Position numbers and translations under genes: made by a program
Shown: piece by piece, positions 22,004-22,786 of the stretch
Layout: each line of letters opens with the position of its first letter
How positions within the stretch are numbered: the stretch's first letter is position 1
Notes under the pieces: generated by a model
Databases searched by the model: none
What the model was told of the DNA's origin: nothing
What the model saw: only the letters and a program-made list of their open reading frames with translations
Source: Hyphomicrobiales bacterium
Lineage (GTDB): Bacteria; Pseudomonadota; Alphaproteobacteria; Rhizobiales; CAYWUX01
Length of the DNA stretch: 22,786 bases
Direction of reading: 5' to 3'
Assembly: GCA_028279265.1 (NCBI GenBank)
Contig: JANQOC010000109.1
Location: forward strand, 1-22,786

Positions 22004-22786
22004 TTATTCCGCCTCGGCGCGAAGCTCTTTCTTGGACAGCTTGCCGATGATCGTCTTCGGGAGTTCAGCGCGAAATTCGATCTCTGCCGGCAGTTCAAGC
22101 TTTGACAGTTTAGGCTCGAGAAATTCCATTATTTCCTCGCTGGTGGCCTGCTGACCGGGTTTCAGCTTGATAAAGGCCTTTGGCGCTTCTCCGCGGCGTT
22201 CATCGGCAATGCCGAGTACGGTAACCTCTTCCACTGCCGGGAATTCGTAAATCGCCTCTTCGATGCGGCGCGGATAAATATTGAAGCCGGAACTGATAAT
22301 CAGATCCTTGATCCGGTCGACAATGAAGGTAAACCCTTGTGCATCCATGTGCCCGACATCACCGGTACGGAAAAACTCGCCGACGAAACTGTTTTTTGTT
22401 TCCTCCGGCTTGTTCCAGTATCCGGACATGACCTGGGGGCCTGAGATGCAGATTTCACCGTTTTCGCCCAGCGGCATCTCCTGGGTGGGATCCTCCAATG
22501 AACGAATGGAAACGATTGTGCCCGGTACAGGTATGCCGATTGAGTTTTCCTTGACTGCCCCCTCTATCGGATTGACGGTGGCCACCGGGGATGTCTCCGA
22601 AAGTCCGTAACCCTCGACCAGGCTGCAGCCTGAGACCTTTTCAAAACCATTTTTTACTTCCAGGGGAAGAGCGGCGCCGCCGCTGATACAGAACTTCAGG
22701 CTGGAGAAATCCGAAGACGCCATTTTCGGATGGTTCATCATCGCATTATAGAGTGTCGGAACCCCGGGCATGATCGTCGGTTTCAC
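22004..22786 (-). CDS. fadD: Long-chain fatty acid-CoA ligase, C-terminal half (partial)
   Basis: AMP-forming acyl-CoA synthetase, which activates fatty acids to acyl-CoA and so feeds the neighbouring beta-oxidation operon. The last 260 residues are present and the N-terminal half lies beyond the right edge. Seen: GVPTLYNAMMNHP, SGGAALPLEV, EGYGLSETSP (the ANL core motif), NGEICISGPQVMSGYWNKPEET, FRTGDVGHMDAQGF, DRIKDLIISSGFNIYPRRIEE (hinge), and the C-terminal lysine motif PKTIIGKLSKKEL. The stop is at 22004-22006. Other class members (medium-chain, pimeloyl) cannot be ruled out without the rest. Convergent with fadI. Confidence 0.88.
   Translation of the reverse strand: MKPTIMPGVPTLYNAMMNHPKMASSDFSSLKFCISGGAALPLEVKNGFEKVSGCSLVEGYGLSETSPVATVNPIEGAVKENSIGIPVPGTIVSIRSLEDPTQEMPLGENGEICISGPQVMSGYWNKPEETKNSFVGEFFRTGDVGHMDAQGFTFIVDRIKDLIISSGFNIYPRRIEEAIYEFPAVEEVTVLGIADERRGEAPKAFIKLKPGQQATSEEIMEFLEPKLSKLELPAEIEFRAELPKTIIGKLSKKELRAEAE

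Noticed and set aside
1..22786. CRISPR array, IS element, prophage or toxin-antitoxin pair
   Set aside because: No regularly spaced repeats, transposase or integrase motifs, or paired small genes were found on either strand; the 11-bp repeats at 14689-14721 are contiguous, without spacers.

Overview
The window reads as an ordinary chromosomal segment of an alphaproteobacterium with moderate GC. Pointers are the eukaryote-like homodimeric NADP isocitrate dehydrogenase, the zeta inhibitor subunit of F1-ATPase (DUF1476, almost restricted to Alphaproteobacteria), the purC-purS-purQ-purL-bolA-grxD gene order, and candidate promoters resembling the Caulobacter housekeeping type (TTGACGS, 10-14 nt, GCTANAWC). 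The gene set (beta-oxidation, SoxYZ) would suit a marine heterotroph; I cannot name a genus. No mobile element, phage gene, CRISPR array, tRNA or rRNA was seen.

Left part (1-4673): the 3' end of a protein with a cyclic-nucleotide-binding-like tail, icd (minus strand) with a strong terminator, a divergent trmJ-type RNA 2'-O-methyltransferase, an exported protein of unknown function, rpsD with a leader containing a tiny Shine-Dalgarno-preceded ORF, and a minus-strand PqiA-like membrane protein.

Centre (4200-12454): a minus-strand purine cluster purC-purS-purQ-purL runs on into bolA and a CGFS monothiol glutaredoxin (partners in Fe-S handling), then the PqiA-like gene. Divergent from purC is the ATPase zeta gene, followed by a HpcH/HpaI-family aldolase. 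Converging on the aldolase is purB, so PurC (SAICAR synthesis) and PurB (the next step) lie close but on separate transcripts.

Right-centre (12599-15588): a minus-strand series of soxY, soxZ, a tandem CDGSH iron-sulfur protein, a P1-family (S58) autoprocessing peptidase and a four-helix membrane protein. SoxY is the oddest protein in the window. It keeps the Tat signal and the SoxY core but lacks the C-terminal Gly-Gly-Cys-Gly-Gly arm and contains no cysteine at all. Its 3' end is instead a perfect interrupted palindrome covering the stop codon. SoxZ is also cysteine-free.

Right (15595-22786): a roughly 500-base divergent control region leads into a fadE-fadJ-fadI beta-oxidation operon (membrane-anchored acyl-CoA dehydrogenase, bifunctional hydratase/dehydrogenase, thiolase). 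It converges on the C-terminal half of a fatty acyl-CoA ligase cut by the window edge. Together these give acyl-CoA activation plus a complete beta-oxidation spiral.

I found no convincing unknown system. The best candidates for a second look are the cysteine-free SoxYZ pair next to a CDGSH protein, the soxY terminal palindrome, the 11-bp triple repeat after soxZ, and the purC, rpsD and fadE leader elements.
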